A stretch of DNA of 64,000 nt from Thereva unica (lineage: Eukaryota; Arthropoda; Insecta; Diptera; Therevidae). Of the stretch, positions 10,304-22,067 are shown in pieces; the stretch's first letter is position 1; each line of letters starts with the position of its first letter. The notes below the pieces were generated by a model. The model made no database searches. It saw only the letters and a program-made list of their open reading frames with translations, and was not told the DNA's origin. The position numbers were made by a program, and so were the translations under genes. Location: positions 134,628,101-134,692,100 of the forward strand of contig OX465283.1 of the NCBI GenBank assembly GCA_949987705.1, read 5' to 3'.

Positions 10304-11298
10304 AACTTCCCAGTATGATGGATGTTGAATATTATGATTGGATATTTTAATAATAAATGAACAATAGGCAATATAGAATATATGTATAATACAGAGAATT
10401 TGTCACAATTGTTTATCAATATATTCGCTAAAATGTTAAACTAAATGTGCGCACTTACAAGATTAGGAAGACGAAAATGTATATAAAATTGATGTATTAA
10501 TGTTTTTCGGCACCTCAATGAAGTCGATATAGCTTTTAGTTTGCGCGGTATCGTGCAGGTACAAAAATCACTTAAGTCATTCAATCCAAAAAACCGCTGG
10601 ACCGAATATTATAAAAATCTTTTCAGATTATATTGTCGCTAATACGCTTCGAACGGCACCTCAAGTAAGTCAATATCTTTCGTCGTTCGGGCGATATCGT
10701 GCAGATACAAAAATCACTTACGCCGCTTGAACAAAAAAACGGCTCGACCGAATTTTATGAAAATCTTTTCAGATCATATTTTGGTTAATACTCTTCGAAC
10801 GGCACGTCAACTAAGTCGATATCTTTTATATTTCGCGCGATATCGTGCAGGTACACAAATCACTTAAGTCATTTAAACCAAAAAACCGCTGGACCGAATA
10901 TTATAAAAATCTTTTCAGAATATATTGTCGCTAATACGCTTCGAACGGCACCTCAAGTAAGACAATATCTTTCATGGTTCGGGCGATATCGTGCAGGTAC
11001 AAGAATCACTTACGTCGCTTAAACAAAAAAACGGCTGGACCGAATTTCATGAAAATCTTTTCAGATCATATTTCGGTTAATACGCTTCGAACGACACCTC
11101 AACGAAGTCGATATCAGTTTTGGTTCGCGCGATATCGTGCAGGAAAAAATGACCACATCCGTACGCACATACACACACACATACTTCCTCCCAATTTTTT
11201 GCTTAAAATGCTCCTGGGACCTTGAAAGATGAAAATACGTTGAAATTTTCGATTTCTATTTTCGGACCGATTACAATAACTTCCTATACTGGGAAGTT
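10304..11298. mobile_element. Helentron/DINE-1-like non-autonomous element
   Basis: AACTTCCCAGTAT at 10304-10316 is exactly inverted at 11286-11298, and the right end also folds on itself (AACTTCC-TATACT-GGGAAGTT). Between them lies a tandem array with a 146-bp period. Short inverted termini, a terminal 3' hairpin and a central tandem core are the combination described for Helitron-like HINE/DINE-1 elements of flies. A dead Helitron helicase lies 0.7 kb downstream. The class is inferred; I could not confirm the T/T insertion junction. Confidence 0.55.
10509..11146 (+). repeat. 146-bp tandem array with 292-bp higher-order unit
   Basis: The anchor GCGATATCGTGCAG (first copy GCGGTATCG...) starts at 10545, 10691, 10837, 10983 and 11129. 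All four spacings are exactly 146 bp. Alternate monomers resemble each other more than their neighbours do. For example, TTAAGTCATT plus CCGAATATTATAAAAATC marks monomers 1 and 3, while a TTACG-C-GCTT block plus CCGAATTT-ATGAAAATC marks 2 and 4. The repeating unit is therefore an AB dimer of 292 bp. Confidence 0.85.
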
Positions 11299-12035
11299 AA
11301 AAAGGGAGCGAGAATTGGCTCCTCCTCCTTCTTATCAAATCCCTTGCAGTCATGTAATCAGTCTCGCCTGCGCATTGCTTGGGTGAGGTGCATTTTCTTG
11401 GCGGGTTAATGATTACTTAAAAAATTTACAAATTATGAATGAAAAACGTCCTTTTTTATATATTTTTTAATATTCTGGTTTTTGTATATTAGGCATTTGC
11501 CACAGAAATAATTTTTAGTAATTTTTATTACGAAATATGAAATTTGTGTTTCTAACGCTGTCATTACTAGATTCTTGACGTTTTCCGCCAGTCGTATGCG
11601 CTCTTTTGCCTGGGGAGGTTGTGCTGCTTGCGGCTGCGGACAACTTTCAATTTATGAATGAAAAATCGTATGAACTTAAAAGAAATTTTTTCAGCACAGT
11701 TTTTAAATTATTTTCAACTTAGGGATGAAAAAAATTTCGAATAATTATAGTAAAACTATTCATATTATGATGAATAAACTTTGAGCACGATTGATGTTGA
11801 GCACGGTTTTACATGTATTTAAAAGCTCTTTTCAATACATATAAAGATTACTTAACTTTATTCATCCGGCATGCGCACATCCCTTCCCAAATTATTTTGT
11901 TGAGTGTTCTTTCTGCGTTTGTTGCCTTTTTAAGTTAAAATAGGGGAAATGATAGAACAAAATTTATGAAATTGGGCAACGAGGTGCGCAGAAGCCTTCA
12001 AATTATTTGTGTCACGGCGTTTGAAAAAATCTATA
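11299..12035. other. no gene recognised
   Basis: It could include the decayed upstream part of the Helitron polyprotein, but no motif is readable. Confidence 0.3.
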
Positions 12036-13514
12036 CATCTTGAGAATGGTCAACGGGTTCTTTCACTGCATCGAATGATGCTCAACTTGCTGAAGCACCT
12101 ACAGCGATAACTTTGACCAGTTTTTTCGATTTGTTACCTTATTACACTTGGAACTCCCCATCGAAGAAATTTCAACGTCGGAAGCAAAGCGATACGGTTC
12201 CTGATCATCCGGATGTGAATTCTAATGATGCTCTTGGTCGCATTTGCAGAGTTCATATGAAGAATGCGAATGTTTCTACTTGCGGTTGTTGCTGGTGATT
12301 GTCGATAACATTTGAATAACTTTGAACTCTCAAAAGTAAGATGTTCCCAACAATTCGTGCTGCAACAGCTCAATTTGGTTGAAAGCGGTAAAGAAATTGT
12401 TTCTCCATGTCAGATACGTACATTATTTGCTATCATTATTTTGACATACTTCCCATCGAATCCACGTGAATTGTGGAACAAATACGAGGATGACATATCC
12501 GAAAACATTCGGTTCAGTTCAGTAAATCCCGATCTCAAGGTGATTGGCGAGATACATAACCACGCTTTTCTTTTGATCGAAGACATGCGTTACCTCATGT
12601 GCGGCAGATGGTTAGTCAAGTTAGGAATACTAACGCCATATCTTTCAATTGAGAATTGGAACGTGAACATGATCGAAATGCTTTGAACCAATAGGCTCTA
12701 GCGAATGTACCACTGTTGAGTACCCAACAGAAGAAAGTGTGCGATACGTTAATGAAGGCAATTAATTATGGAAATGGTGGCCTTTTTTCCCCGATGCGCC
12801 GTGTGGAGTTTGCAAGGTATTCGTCATATCATTAATTTTGGACATTGCTCGTATGAGATCCGAAATTTCTGTAGCAGTTGCTTCTTCAGGGATAGTTGCC
12901 ACGTTGCCAAAAGGATGTTGAAATTGCCGTTAAACCTTCAAACGATTCAAAACCCGACATGTAACTTTGCAAAACACGTAGCACTGGCCAAAGCTTTGGA
13001 AGCAAGTAAAATCATTGTCTCTGATGAATGCACAATGACGTACAAACGCGCATTGGAAGCACTCAATCGAACTATGAAATATCTGCGCATTGACTCAAGA
13101 TGACACTATCAATCATTCCATGAACCACCGCTGCCCATGAAATAAACGCTTACCTCAAAGCATCGAACCAGTGACGCTCTATAAAGAAACGACAGCTGAT
13201 GACAAACATGCAACTTGCCTTGCTAAACGATCCATCTGACGAAGATTTCTCTAAGCAATTGCTGACTGTCGGTAATGGCCGTGTTCCTGTCGACGAATCG
13301 AACGGATTGATTTTATTTCCGCCGAATTTTTGCAATTCAATTTCTTGCTTTCATCATGACGATCAACAAATCACAAGACCAATCCTTGAGTGTTTTTGGC
13401 CTGAATCTAAAAAATGAATGTTTCTCTGACGGTAAGTTATACGTAGCATGTTCACGTGTCGGCAAACCATCCGCTTTGCTCGTTCTCGCAGGTGACAAAA
13501 AAATGAAAAATTGA
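12036..13514 (+). pseudogene. dead Helitron Pif1-type helicase
   Basis: Plus-strand fragments in correct order match the helicase half of a Helitron Rep-helicase. They are HLENGQRV (12036), a frameshift, FTASND... and YYTWN-PSKKFQRRKQ to DALGRI (to about 12295), a frameshift, a block with FPSNPRELWNKYEDD (12312-12686), a Walker A region now reading DAPCGVCKV where GGxGKT is expected (about 12795), LKLPLNL, the Walker B-like SDECTM followed by ALEALNRT (about 13018), a block with ALLNDPSDEDFSKQLLT...GNGRVPVDE (13199-13330), and the C-terminal TINKSQDQSL...LYVACSRVGKPSAL (13360-13480). At least four frameshifts, several deletions and a broken ATP-binding loop make it non-functional. The replication-initiator (Rep) domain was not found upstream. 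Confidence 0.85.
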
Positions 13515-14429
13515 TTTGAAATCAAAAAAGTTTGCTACCTTTTTTTTCAGAAAGGTAGTAGATTTTACTACTCTCAAAATTCATCTTACGGTAACATTGA
13601 TCCTAGGTTGGTTGCCCGAAGAGCCCAGTTTGGGGTTCACGCCGCAAAAACTCTAATTTGAACGATACACAGACATCTCGATAAACCTTCAAAAACATCT
13701 CGTTAGGCAGTATCCCGGGTCTCAAGACGAGGGAGGACACTCATGCACCACCTTTTTCCTGCACATGCCCCCCACCCCGTCTTGCGCGGACGCAGTAGCT
13801 TCATGAGAACGAAGAGCGTACCTGAAAACGGAAGTCCGGCTGGACTGGGAACATCGTCAACCGCTATACCATCCTGTCAAGCACTAATCATTACATCATC
13901 CTACAAATACCTCAATCGCAGCAAAACCCACAAATATATGTACCTTTTCCCCACCATAAACTCAGTTATTCTTTGCGAAAATTAGTTTAATTCAGTACAC
14001 CGATTAATAAGGGAACAATTAACTTATCATTTCCAATTAAGGGTAGTCAAATCTAGGCATCAAAATAAATATGCTTCGGAGTATTGCTAATTAAGGAATA
14101 TCAACATTGCACTTGAGGAAAAAAACAAATAAAGGTCTGAAGACCCTGGTACCACGATGTTTTTTTCTTACATGTTCCAGTTATAACTACAAGTTGACAA
14201 GATGATAGGAGTGGTACACGTTGGTGTATAAAACAAAAACAACATTAGTGACACACCCAAAAGTTAATCAATAGAATCCATGTTAGCAAGGAAAAAAAAC
14301 CGATAAATTAATAAAATTTAACGAGAAAAGAAATTTTAAAAAATCACAACAACTTACAGTTAAAGAAAGGGAAATTTTTTTAATCAAAGCCTGCATGAAC
14401 AAGTCTGCATGAACAAAAAAAATTCAATT
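13515..14429. other. no gene recognised
   Basis: It may hold the Helitron 3' terminus, but I could not identify a terminal hairpin followed by CTRR with confidence. Confidence 0.3.
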
Positions 14430-15205
14430 CAATTGTCTGTCACCAGGAACAGCAGTGTTTTGCAGCTCACTCAATCCATCAAGAAGAGGTGAGCCAAGGA
14501 GGGTCTCTCTTTTCTTTGCAAGGGCCGGAAATGTATAGAGAAGATGGGACACCGTTTCTTCCTCATTCCCTTTGCCACAACTTCTACATTAATCGTTGTG
14601 GGCAGCCCCAATCTTTCGGGACAGTGACCGATCAGCACTTTCACTACGTAGTCTTATCTCTTTCTTGTTTATCTGAACAAGAGTTTTAAAACAAGTTTGC
14701 CTCCAAAGTCGGCCATATTGTGTGAAGAGTGCTGCACATTTTTCTAGGGTCCATCTCAGCCTGGTTCGAGTTTAGCTGCTTTTTCTAACAGCCAGTTGGG
14801 TTGAGTCCTTTCCACTTCGGTTCCCTGTTCAGCAAGCTCATCTGCCCTGCAGTTTCTTATAGCTGCATGTCCAAAGGAATAAGATGCAATAAGACACCTA
14901 ACGCATCTGATGGGGTGCTTCTCATTGCACTACTAATACACAGCTCGGTTGTTCTTGGGACCCAATCCAGTATCATACCCTACGTACTCTTCTATAATGT
15001 ATAGGTCTGATTACGGCTGTACACCTACAATCAGTGGACGTTGCGATCTCCGATCGTTCTTTGGCATAAGAATAGAGCTGCTTTGGCCTTGTTTGCTCTC
15101 TCTAAAAGATTCGGCCTTCAAGTTAGTTTCCTATCCAGTATGGGACCCATAAAGATCGCATCTTCCTTAAGTTGCAGTCCTTTATTGCAGAGCCTTAGAG
15201 AAGTA
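14430..15205 (-). pseudogene. RNase H-type LINE, C-terminal part
   Basis: Read on the minus strand from 15205 down, it gives the polymerase thumb (LRLCNKGLQLKEDAI...GPILDRKLT), then stops. Next comes the end of an RNase H domain (ADELAEQGTEVERTQPNWLL, about 14870-14800) and a poorly preserved cysteine-containing tail. It is collinear with the fragment at 15691-16975, so one LINE was split by the insertion at 15206-15690. The RNase H domain and VNPSKTELVLFTRRYK-type relatives elsewhere in the window place it in the LOA/R1/I side of LINEs. The clade is not resolved. Confidence 0.65.
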
Positions 15206-15690
15206 AACCCGTTTTTTTATGTGGGAAAACCAAGCTTAGGAATTACCCTTTGTACTACCAGTCTGTCATGTCGCTCAGGTCATGGTTCAGTGTCTAGTAG
15301 CAAGCTTGGTTTGAAAAATAGAAAAGAAAATGAAAGGATTCGAGGGGGTCCGGGGGGTGTTGGAGCAGGCTGCGATGAACCTTACGTTTGAACTCTTGGG
15401 TGTTGTACGAGTTCGGGAAAGCTGACTGTGGAAGATTATTTCACAGTCGAGTTGCTCTATTCATAAACGAACTTCTAGAACATGTTGTGCGCGAAAGGGG
15501 GGGAGGCGCTGTAGGGTATGGAGGTGAGCCGAGCGGGCTAGAATCACCTTTTTTCGGTATAGGCTGAACATTAGCCAGTTTCCAGGAGTCTGGATAGAAA
15601 AGGGCAAAAATTTTGCACAGAGGTTTAGCCAAAGGTGATGCACATTTAGAACCATAGGGGGTATTTTATCGGGGCCAGTCCCTTTGTAGT
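15206..15690 (-). mobile_element. internally deleted CR1/jockey-group LINE nested in another LINE
   Basis: The minus-strand sequence carries KGTGPDKIPPMV, ASPLAKPLCKIFAL and DSWKLANVQPIPKKGD, then jumps straight to the C-terminal SFMNRATRLWN block and the 3' UTR. The polymerase core with its catalytic motifs is missing. The same family is present in longer form at 61.9-64 kb, and both copies share the 3' UTR. It interrupts an RNase H-type LINE on the same strand. Confidence 0.7.
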
Positions 15691-16620
15691 AGCCGAATGA
15701 GCAAGAGTGTCCAATGCTCCTTGCTTCATATCTTTTGTTGTTGAGATGTACTTGCCGATCACAACCCACACAATATCATCAGCATAGGCCACCGTGGTCG
15801 ACCCAAACCCCCTTAAGATTATCTGAACTTCTGTCATGTTCCAAAGGAGTGTCGATAGCACCCACCCAGCGGTGTACCTCTTACACCCCGTCTGACTTCT
15901 TGCAGAAGCGCCAGACCAAACCTTATAACCCTGCACTTCAGCAGCTGATCAATAAAGGACCTGGAGCATCCGTCCATCATCAGACCTAGGCGCGGGAGTA
16001 CCTACGGATTTTTCAATGACCGCTACTAGGGAGTGAAGAGTAGTGTCTACTGATTTACCTTTCGATGGTACCTAAATTACATATATACACAAGTTGGGCT
16101 CGCAAAACCTGTTTCTGTGGATGCAGCAAGCGATTTCCAGCCAGGAAAGACTGCTGACTGCTTGTGGTCCATTTACGGTCTGCTTATTACAGCAATTCTT
16201 GGCACATTGGACTTTTAGAGAGAACCTTTCTAAGTCTTGCGGTGTCCGAAAAACCATTCATTGTCTCACAAAAGGTCTTCCAGCATTTCCTCTTTGACTT
16301 GCGCAGTTCGTACTTGAACTTCCTATAACGCCCTTTATAGTTGTCCTAGTCCGAATCCAAGTTAGATCGTTTGGTCTTATTGAAGGCCTTTCTGCTTTCA
16401 GACCTTAGTTTGAGAAGCTTTATATTCAACCAAAGAGGTTTGATTTTACCCCTGTACAATATTTCCTAATGTAACATGCGGCATTATTTAGGGGGTTGTT
16501 GAAATTCCTCACCTGGTTCTTCAGCGCTCCAAAAATGGGTGGCAACATCCTCCGGAAGTGATCGAGTATGGAGGGAGCAACCCATATGGTGAACACCGCG
16601 CCCAAGTTAGGTATATTGTT
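15691..16620 (-). pseudogene. RNase H-type LINE, linker and polymerase palm
   Basis: Minus-strand translations show the pre-polymerase linker (RKAFNKTKRSNLDSD, ...YELRKSKRKCWKTFCE, ARLRKVLSKSP at about 16400-16200). After a deletion, they show the palm: GWVLSTLLWNM where GGVLSPLLWN is expected, followed by VAYADDIVWVV with an intact YADD box at about 15790. Several stops and frameshifts are present. Confidence 0.7.
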
Positions 16621-16800
16621 CACCTACTCTAGGAAAGCAAAAGACCGTCTGCCCTCCGAACGAAATCAAGAAGGTCTCTAGTGGCCGGACTTGAGAGGAG
16701 CTCATAAGCTCCTTGATAAACTTTGTTCTTCTCTTCCAGATCGGAGCAGGACATTCACAGAACACATGTGTGGAAGTCTTTTCGCCTCCTTTTTTATTCA
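16621..16800 (-). pseudogene. LINE C-terminal cysteine-motif fragment, out of order
   Basis: The minus strand reads KTSTHVFCECPAPIWKRR followed by a LINE-like tail. This is the C-terminal zinc-knuckle region that normally follows RNase H, yet here it lies between the endonuclease and linker pieces of the same strand. It is either a separate insertion or a local rearrangement. A short relative occurs near 55.08-55.16 kb. Confidence 0.55.
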
Positions 16801-16975
16801 CTATTTTCAAAATCTATATTATTCATAACAACAAATTCTAGGAGACGCTCATCTATCTCGTTTACATCGGTAATCCCGATAATAGAGTGGTGAGCATTTG
16901 GATCAGAACCGATGACGAATTGTCGGTTCATCTAGCTCTAATAGTTCTTGGAGCTCCTTTGAGGTCTGTTTAAAG
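16801..16975 (-). pseudogene. LINE AP-endonuclease fragment
   Basis: The minus strand reads VIGSDPNAHHSIIG then TDVNE...LLEFVVMNNIDF. This is the conserved endonuclease block (D-x-N-AHH-x-x-W-G-S-T-D-x-N-x-R-G) of LOA/R1/I LINEs, with the W and R positions lost. It gives the 5' boundary of the minus-strand LINE remains at 14.4-17.0 kb. Confidence 0.65.
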
Positions 16976-19589
16976 AGATTGAAACTCCAAAAAATCGATT
17001 ACTAGAAAACCTTACTAATACTCATACCTTTTATACCCTGTGCTAAGAATAAGGACATTCAGAGCGCTGCATGCTTGGGTCCCAGACACTGCCTCTGAGT
17101 ATATGTATAATGTCAAAATGCATCTCACCTCTTACATTTGTGTCTGGGCTGCCCCAATTGGAGTTGTGCGAATTTGCATAATAATTAGTAACTTCCTTTG
17201 CCGTATCGAAAAGGCTGGAGTTGTCTATATGTCGCTCATGCATATGGTAAATAGTCAGATTCAATCCCCGGCAGAAGGCTTTAATGGTAACATCACATAA
17301 AGAATAAGATAACCGAATAAAATATATGAAATCAGACTTTATATTGTATTGGCTAATTGGAGAAAGATCGTCGTTGTCGCTAAGCAATGAAATGCTAATA
17401 TACAAATTCCCCAAACTCTGGAAGCAACGACTTGGCCCTTCTAGTAATTGAACAAATCATCAAACGTCATTGTTAAAATCTCACATGTTTAACCACAAGA
17501 AATCCAGGTCATAAGCAACAATTTTATTTACTCTAGCAGAAAAGTGTGAAGTAATTTTCAAATTTTCTTTTCTATCCAATAAAGTTTCCGGGTTAAGTGC
17601 GCGGAATAAGAGTGAAACTAATATGGTTCACTTTACGGGTAATAATATTTATCAAAGGAGCCAATTTCTAAGCAGGTTTTTTTATTCGAAAAAAAAATAA
17701 AAAGAATATCTTATTTTGCAAATAACAAAAACAGAAATTCTAGACTCCAAAAGAAAACAGAAACATTTTTACAGAAAATTCTGTTTAATGTGCGGCGACG
17801 AAAGAAAGGCTTTTGACAAGATTATCCGGAACCAGCCGGGCCCAAATAATGACGAGCATATTACTCTTTTCGGGCGTTTAGTTCGGCAGAGAACATAAAG
17901 AACTCACAGGGCGTGGAAAATAAAGATTGCATTGTGGCTTTTGGTACATTACTGTAATGAGATTGTGGGTTTGAAACTCTTCGAATTGTTGTCCAAGTTT
18001 CCCGGAAACTGACGCAGATGTCTGCCCCGATGACTTCTTGTATGTTCAATTAACAAATTGATGCAATTTGTGAAGAAACTCACCAGTTTCAAGGTAGTTA
18101 TTTCTGTTTTGTGCCCCGAAATTTTAAGTGCGTTTGTAAGTGCTAAGTAATGTACGTTTGATTTGCTCTATGATTTGAGTTAATTTTATAGTTTTTATAA
18201 TTTTCCCTTTTATTTAGTCTAGCAGAAAGTTGTCTACTGATTGCTTGCAGGCTTCACTCTTGCTTTCTATCATTGAACATAATAAACTACAATTTTTGGC
18301 TTCTAGAATTTTCGTTTTCATTATTTTTCTATATGTTCTGAAAGGCCATTGTCTTTTAACTACTATTAGTTGGAGTATGCCACAATAAATACCGATAAAA
18401 ATGAGAGCTATCTTTGTGCCAAAGAACGTTAATTGGGGTTTTCTAAATAAAGGAACATAGAAAAGAAGACTTTTAGCATTGTGACGGTAGATGGTCGATG
18501 ATGATTTGAATGCCGCATAAAACTAGGAACTTATTATTGCGATCAAGCTACATATTTTGAACTGGGGGTAGTTTTAATTTTAAGAATATCAAATTCAATA
18601 TATTTTCGAATTTTGCTTTAACAAACTCAACACAAAATTCGATTTTTGAATTTTTGTATGCGATCAGATGTATTTTTCTTCAAAAGACTCATAGCAGGTG
18701 ATATGAAAAAGGATGTTCTATATGATGCCCAAGTCGGGACCATCTCGCGTTCGAAAAACTGAGAGTTTGGGTAAATAAAGTTATAGTTAAGATATATACC
18801 AAAGGCATGACTTCAGTGTATTTAATGGGATTTCTACCGAAATGATTGATGATAATATCTACTGGGACTGTGTAATAAAATTCAGCAGGCGATTGGGGAA
18901 AACAGCTAGAACTGATCGCTTCCCAATTCGCAGTTGACCCCTAGTACCGTAAACATCATCCAGGATTTTCAATAATCGTATTAAAGGCTATGTTTATTCG
19001 TAATCCGAGATACTTTTAACATGTTTAAACGCCAAGAACTAAAAATTTCACAAATTTTCGGATATGATGACATTTTTCGAATATTTTCAAAAATCTGGTG
19101 ATATGACTTAAAAGCTCCAGAGTGACATTTTGTAAAATGAACTTCGATCGGAAGATACAAAATCCCATGATTTTCGGAATTATAAGAAAAGATTTGCCAA
19201 GCGTAAAAATTCTCATGTCTTATAAGATTTGGTGTAGAAATGAGCAAACGCACGAACAAGAGAGAACCGCACGGAACCGCATTCCGTCAACAGATCTCAG
19301 TTGAGAAGAACTGAAATAGCAATAATACGGATGTTGCCGACTCATTTTTGGGTCCATTTTTTACCTCCTCTTCTTTTATTGGCACCTCTACTGCTTCCGT
19401 GGACCACTTTTTGACCATGGATTTTAATGAAGCGTCACAAAATAAGACGAAATTTTGAAATAGAATTTTCTGATATCACTCTTAGTTTTCGAGATGTTGA
19501 CACTTTAAGTTGACGTTTTGAGTTTTGTTATATCAAAGCTACAATTTCCGTGGTGCCAAAACTTCGTGGCTAAAAACTATGTGGGCATA
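16976..19589. other. AT-rich DNA, nothing recognised
   Basis: Frames up to 123 codons occur (for example on the minus strand at 17043-17414) but show no signature, no codon-like bias and no conserved motif. They are treated as chance frames. Confidence 0.35.
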
Positions 19590-19735
19590 GAATATCGATT
19601 TATCCATAATAAGTTGTGCTCGTACAAAGATTTCATTTTGATTTCAAACTGGTTGCGTGCGTGATTATTGTGAATTAAGTTTGAAATTGGTATTGCAAGT
19701 CAGTCTACTCGTGTGCGGAAGGCCTTAGTCCGTTT
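19590..19735 (+). repeat. dispersed repeat family M, copy 1
   Basis: A sequence running from GCATAGAATATCGATTTATC to GCAAGTCAGTCTACTCGTG matches 25110-25245 and 54045-54175 over its whole length with scattered substitutions. It is non-coding and moderately diverged. It was probably a MITE or SINE-like element whose full ends I cannot define. Confidence 0.6.
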
Positions 19736-20251
19736 TATACCGGCGCCGAAAAGCAGTCACAAGTCACAATCTAATCACAAGTGTATGGTGAGTCTCAAAG
19801 CCTAGAAGTAAAGTAGACGTAACTTCTGTCAACAGCCTCTTTTTTCGTTCAGGCCAATGTCATTCTTCAAATTAGGCGAGATGACATTATAATGTCAACA
19901 TAACAAAAAAAAACAAATTAAAAAAAGAAGAAAAATAAATAAGAATGAAGAGTTTTTTTACGAGTTTGATTCTAATATGCATTGAATTGCTTCAGAGTAA
20001 GCTTGAAACTAAAAATTTTTATATTTTATAATCTCAACTCACCTAATTTCAAGTTGGAGCTTTTTCTACCTCAAAAGAAATAAGAAATCTCTCTCGAGTT
20101 CGTATTTACAATCACACCTTGCCTCGTTTATCTCAATACGGTACACACTCCTATACCAGGAGGACATTATTTTTGAATCGGGACATTTAAACGAGTTGAG
20201 GTCTCAGCAAAATTTACCAACTTGTAAGGGACAAAGATACTACCTCGTCTA
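19736..20251. other. no gene recognised
   Basis: Nothing supportable was seen apart from the 9-bp duplication that begins the next element. Confidence 0.3.
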
Positions 20252-20361
20252 TACGGTATACAGAAACAAGGTTATGTAAAAGAGAAATGCCATTTTAATG
20301 ATGACGTCACGTGGTGACTGTTTTCAACGGTATTCGAAGCTGTCCGTCTCTGTATACCGTG
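20252..20361. mobile_element. short MITE with CACGGTATAC ends, copy 1
   Basis: A 110-bp body between CCTCGTCTA (20243-20251) and CCTCGTGTA (20362-20370), a 9-bp target duplication with one mismatch. The ends are TACGGTATACAGAAAC and the complement CACGGTATACAGAGAC. It is related to the 207-bp copy at 31835-32041, and both have a TGACGTCA-type core. A 9-bp duplication suggests a Mutator- or Merlin-like transposase source. Confidence 0.75.
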
Positions 20362-20370
20362 CCTCGTGTA

Positions 20371-21556
20371 TGTCCGGCTCAACTCTATAAAAATTAGAGC
20401 TCACAAGAAGGTATCAATTAACTACTACGACCCATTGTTATAAAAAGGTTGCCACCCTTGGTCTTGCTAGAGAGATTGAACATATTACAAAAAAAGAATG
20501 AGCCGGTTGTTGTACATATGTGTTATTGTCATCTTTTTAGAGTATGCTGATCATGGTTGGCAAACATCCCGACTAAGCTCTACAGCAGGAAAAATATACC
20601 AGGGCACAAAGTTTCCGTGAAAACCCATTAAAAATGACACCTTATGCATAGGATTCATAATGAGTATATTGTGAATCTGGTTTATTATTCTTTGAAGCGT
20701 TTAAAGGTCTTAAAACAACTTTGAATAAATCAAGAATAAGTAAAATTGTGAAATAACTAAAATAAACTACAACCATTTTTCAGTAAATAATAATTATCAT
20801 TATTTTCTCCTACTCAAAATGCACAAGATGCAACTCGCAAAATTTCTCCACTTTTATAATTTTAATACACACCCAAAAAGTTAATTTATGCTAAGAGCTA
20901 AGCAATGGCTTTTTTCCTTAACAAACGCATTTTTGAGAAGACTCAAGGCAGATAACACAAAATACAATATAAATTCAAAGATGAGCACCCATATTTACAC
21001 TCATAGGTAGAATTTGTCCACCTCCGTAAACACTGAATCATTTCAGTTCATTCATTTTTATCATAAAATTAAAGCAGTATTGTAGTAGAAGTAACAACTG
21101 ATTTTTTTTATTTTTGTACGCTTACAGGTATTTACCAGCGGTAAGATTCCATTCGATCCAAGAAACCGCCCAAAAGAGTTCCTGGTACGAAGATAGACTA
21201 GAAAGAAGAGAGGGAAAATTTCATCAGTCTCCATCGCGTTACCTGTACAGTCGCAAACCTGGTCCGGCGGCAGTAAGTCAGTAGTATCAAGGTTAAAGCC
21301 AAGTGATCATGCGCGCTCGGTAACCATCTCTATGATTAACAGGGAACAAAGACCGCGCGGGTATACGATTCAACCATAAGGTAATCGACGTTAACAGATG
21401 TCCGTCTTTAATAGATTATTGTGCAAGTGTTTGTTGCTTATCCAATGTTAACTAAAACAAGTGAATTCCATCTTAAGTTAAAAACGCGCCTTTTAAAACC
21501 ATAAGTAAATGTCTGCATCAGTGAAAGAAGTGCAGTGAAAAATAAACCAGTTCACA
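20371..21556. other. upstream region of the Osiris-family gene
   Basis: It should hold the promoter and 5' untranslated sequence. I see no convincing TATA box at a fixed distance from the start codon. A pyrimidine tract followed by CTTACAG near 21121-21127 could be a 3' splice site of a 5' UTR exon, but this is not proven. Confidence 0.3.
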
Positions 21557-22067
21557 ATGAAACCAAAAAATAACGATCGCACCTGGCTCCTACTTCGTGT
21601 GGTGGTCAGTAGGACAACGTTGAAACTGTGCGTTTTATTCGCGATTATCGAAGCAAGCTGTTCTAGTGAAGTGCATGCCGCGAATGCCAATAGTGTTGTC
21701 ATCAACCAAAGTACTACACCTATGGTGCCGAATGATCAGCTGAAAGTGGCTAAAGTGTTTGTGGCTAGTCCTAAATTAACGCCGGAAAAAACTGCAAACG
21801 ATGCAAATAAAACGCAATCGGAGAAATCGTGGTCAGTCGGTAATGAATTGTGGGATGGGATTATTAAGGACTGTTACGAGAAACCAACTTACTCGTGCTT
21901 CCAAAAGAACGTTTTCACCTACTTGGATAAAACACTGGACGTATCAGATGTGAATATCACCAGCCGATTGGCATTCTACAAAAATAAGGTGGACTACAGC
22001 AAGTATGCTCGGGAGGCAAATGAGCCACATAATACCGACAACGAGATTCCGGACGAGCCAAGATCAG
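21557..22067 (+). CDS. Osiris-family (DUF1676) protein, exon 1
   Basis: First coding exon, codons 1-170. The ATG at 21557 follows GTTCACA and is the only in-frame start before the signal peptide. Residues 1-22 are basic; a hydrophobic stretch (LKLCVLFAIIEA) then precedes a likely cleavage after VHA, so the product should enter the secretory pathway. Residues of about 95-150 carry the family hallmark: DCYEKPTYSCFQKNVFTYLDKTL then INITSRLAFYK-like sequence with its paired cysteines. Osiris proteins are insect-restricted and linked to cuticle and tracheal development in Drosophila; the biochemical role is unclear. The exon ends at 22067 (TCAG before GTACAG). A second usable donor lies 6 nt downstream (CAG before GTGAAT, end 22073) and keeps frame. 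The six exons seen total 475 codons without a stop. The exact Osiris paralogue was not assigned. Confidence 0.85.

Noticed and set aside
17043..17414. 123-codon minus-strand frame, with an 86-codon plus-strand frame opposite
   Set aside because: No signal peptide, domain or repeat signature. Length alone is not enough in this much DNA.
21121..21272. Possible 5' UTR exon of the Osiris gene (acceptor-like CTTACAG near 21127, donor-like GTAAGT near 21268)
   Set aside because: Both sites fit splice consensus, but nothing else links them to the gene, and transcripts would be needed. Not listed as a feature.
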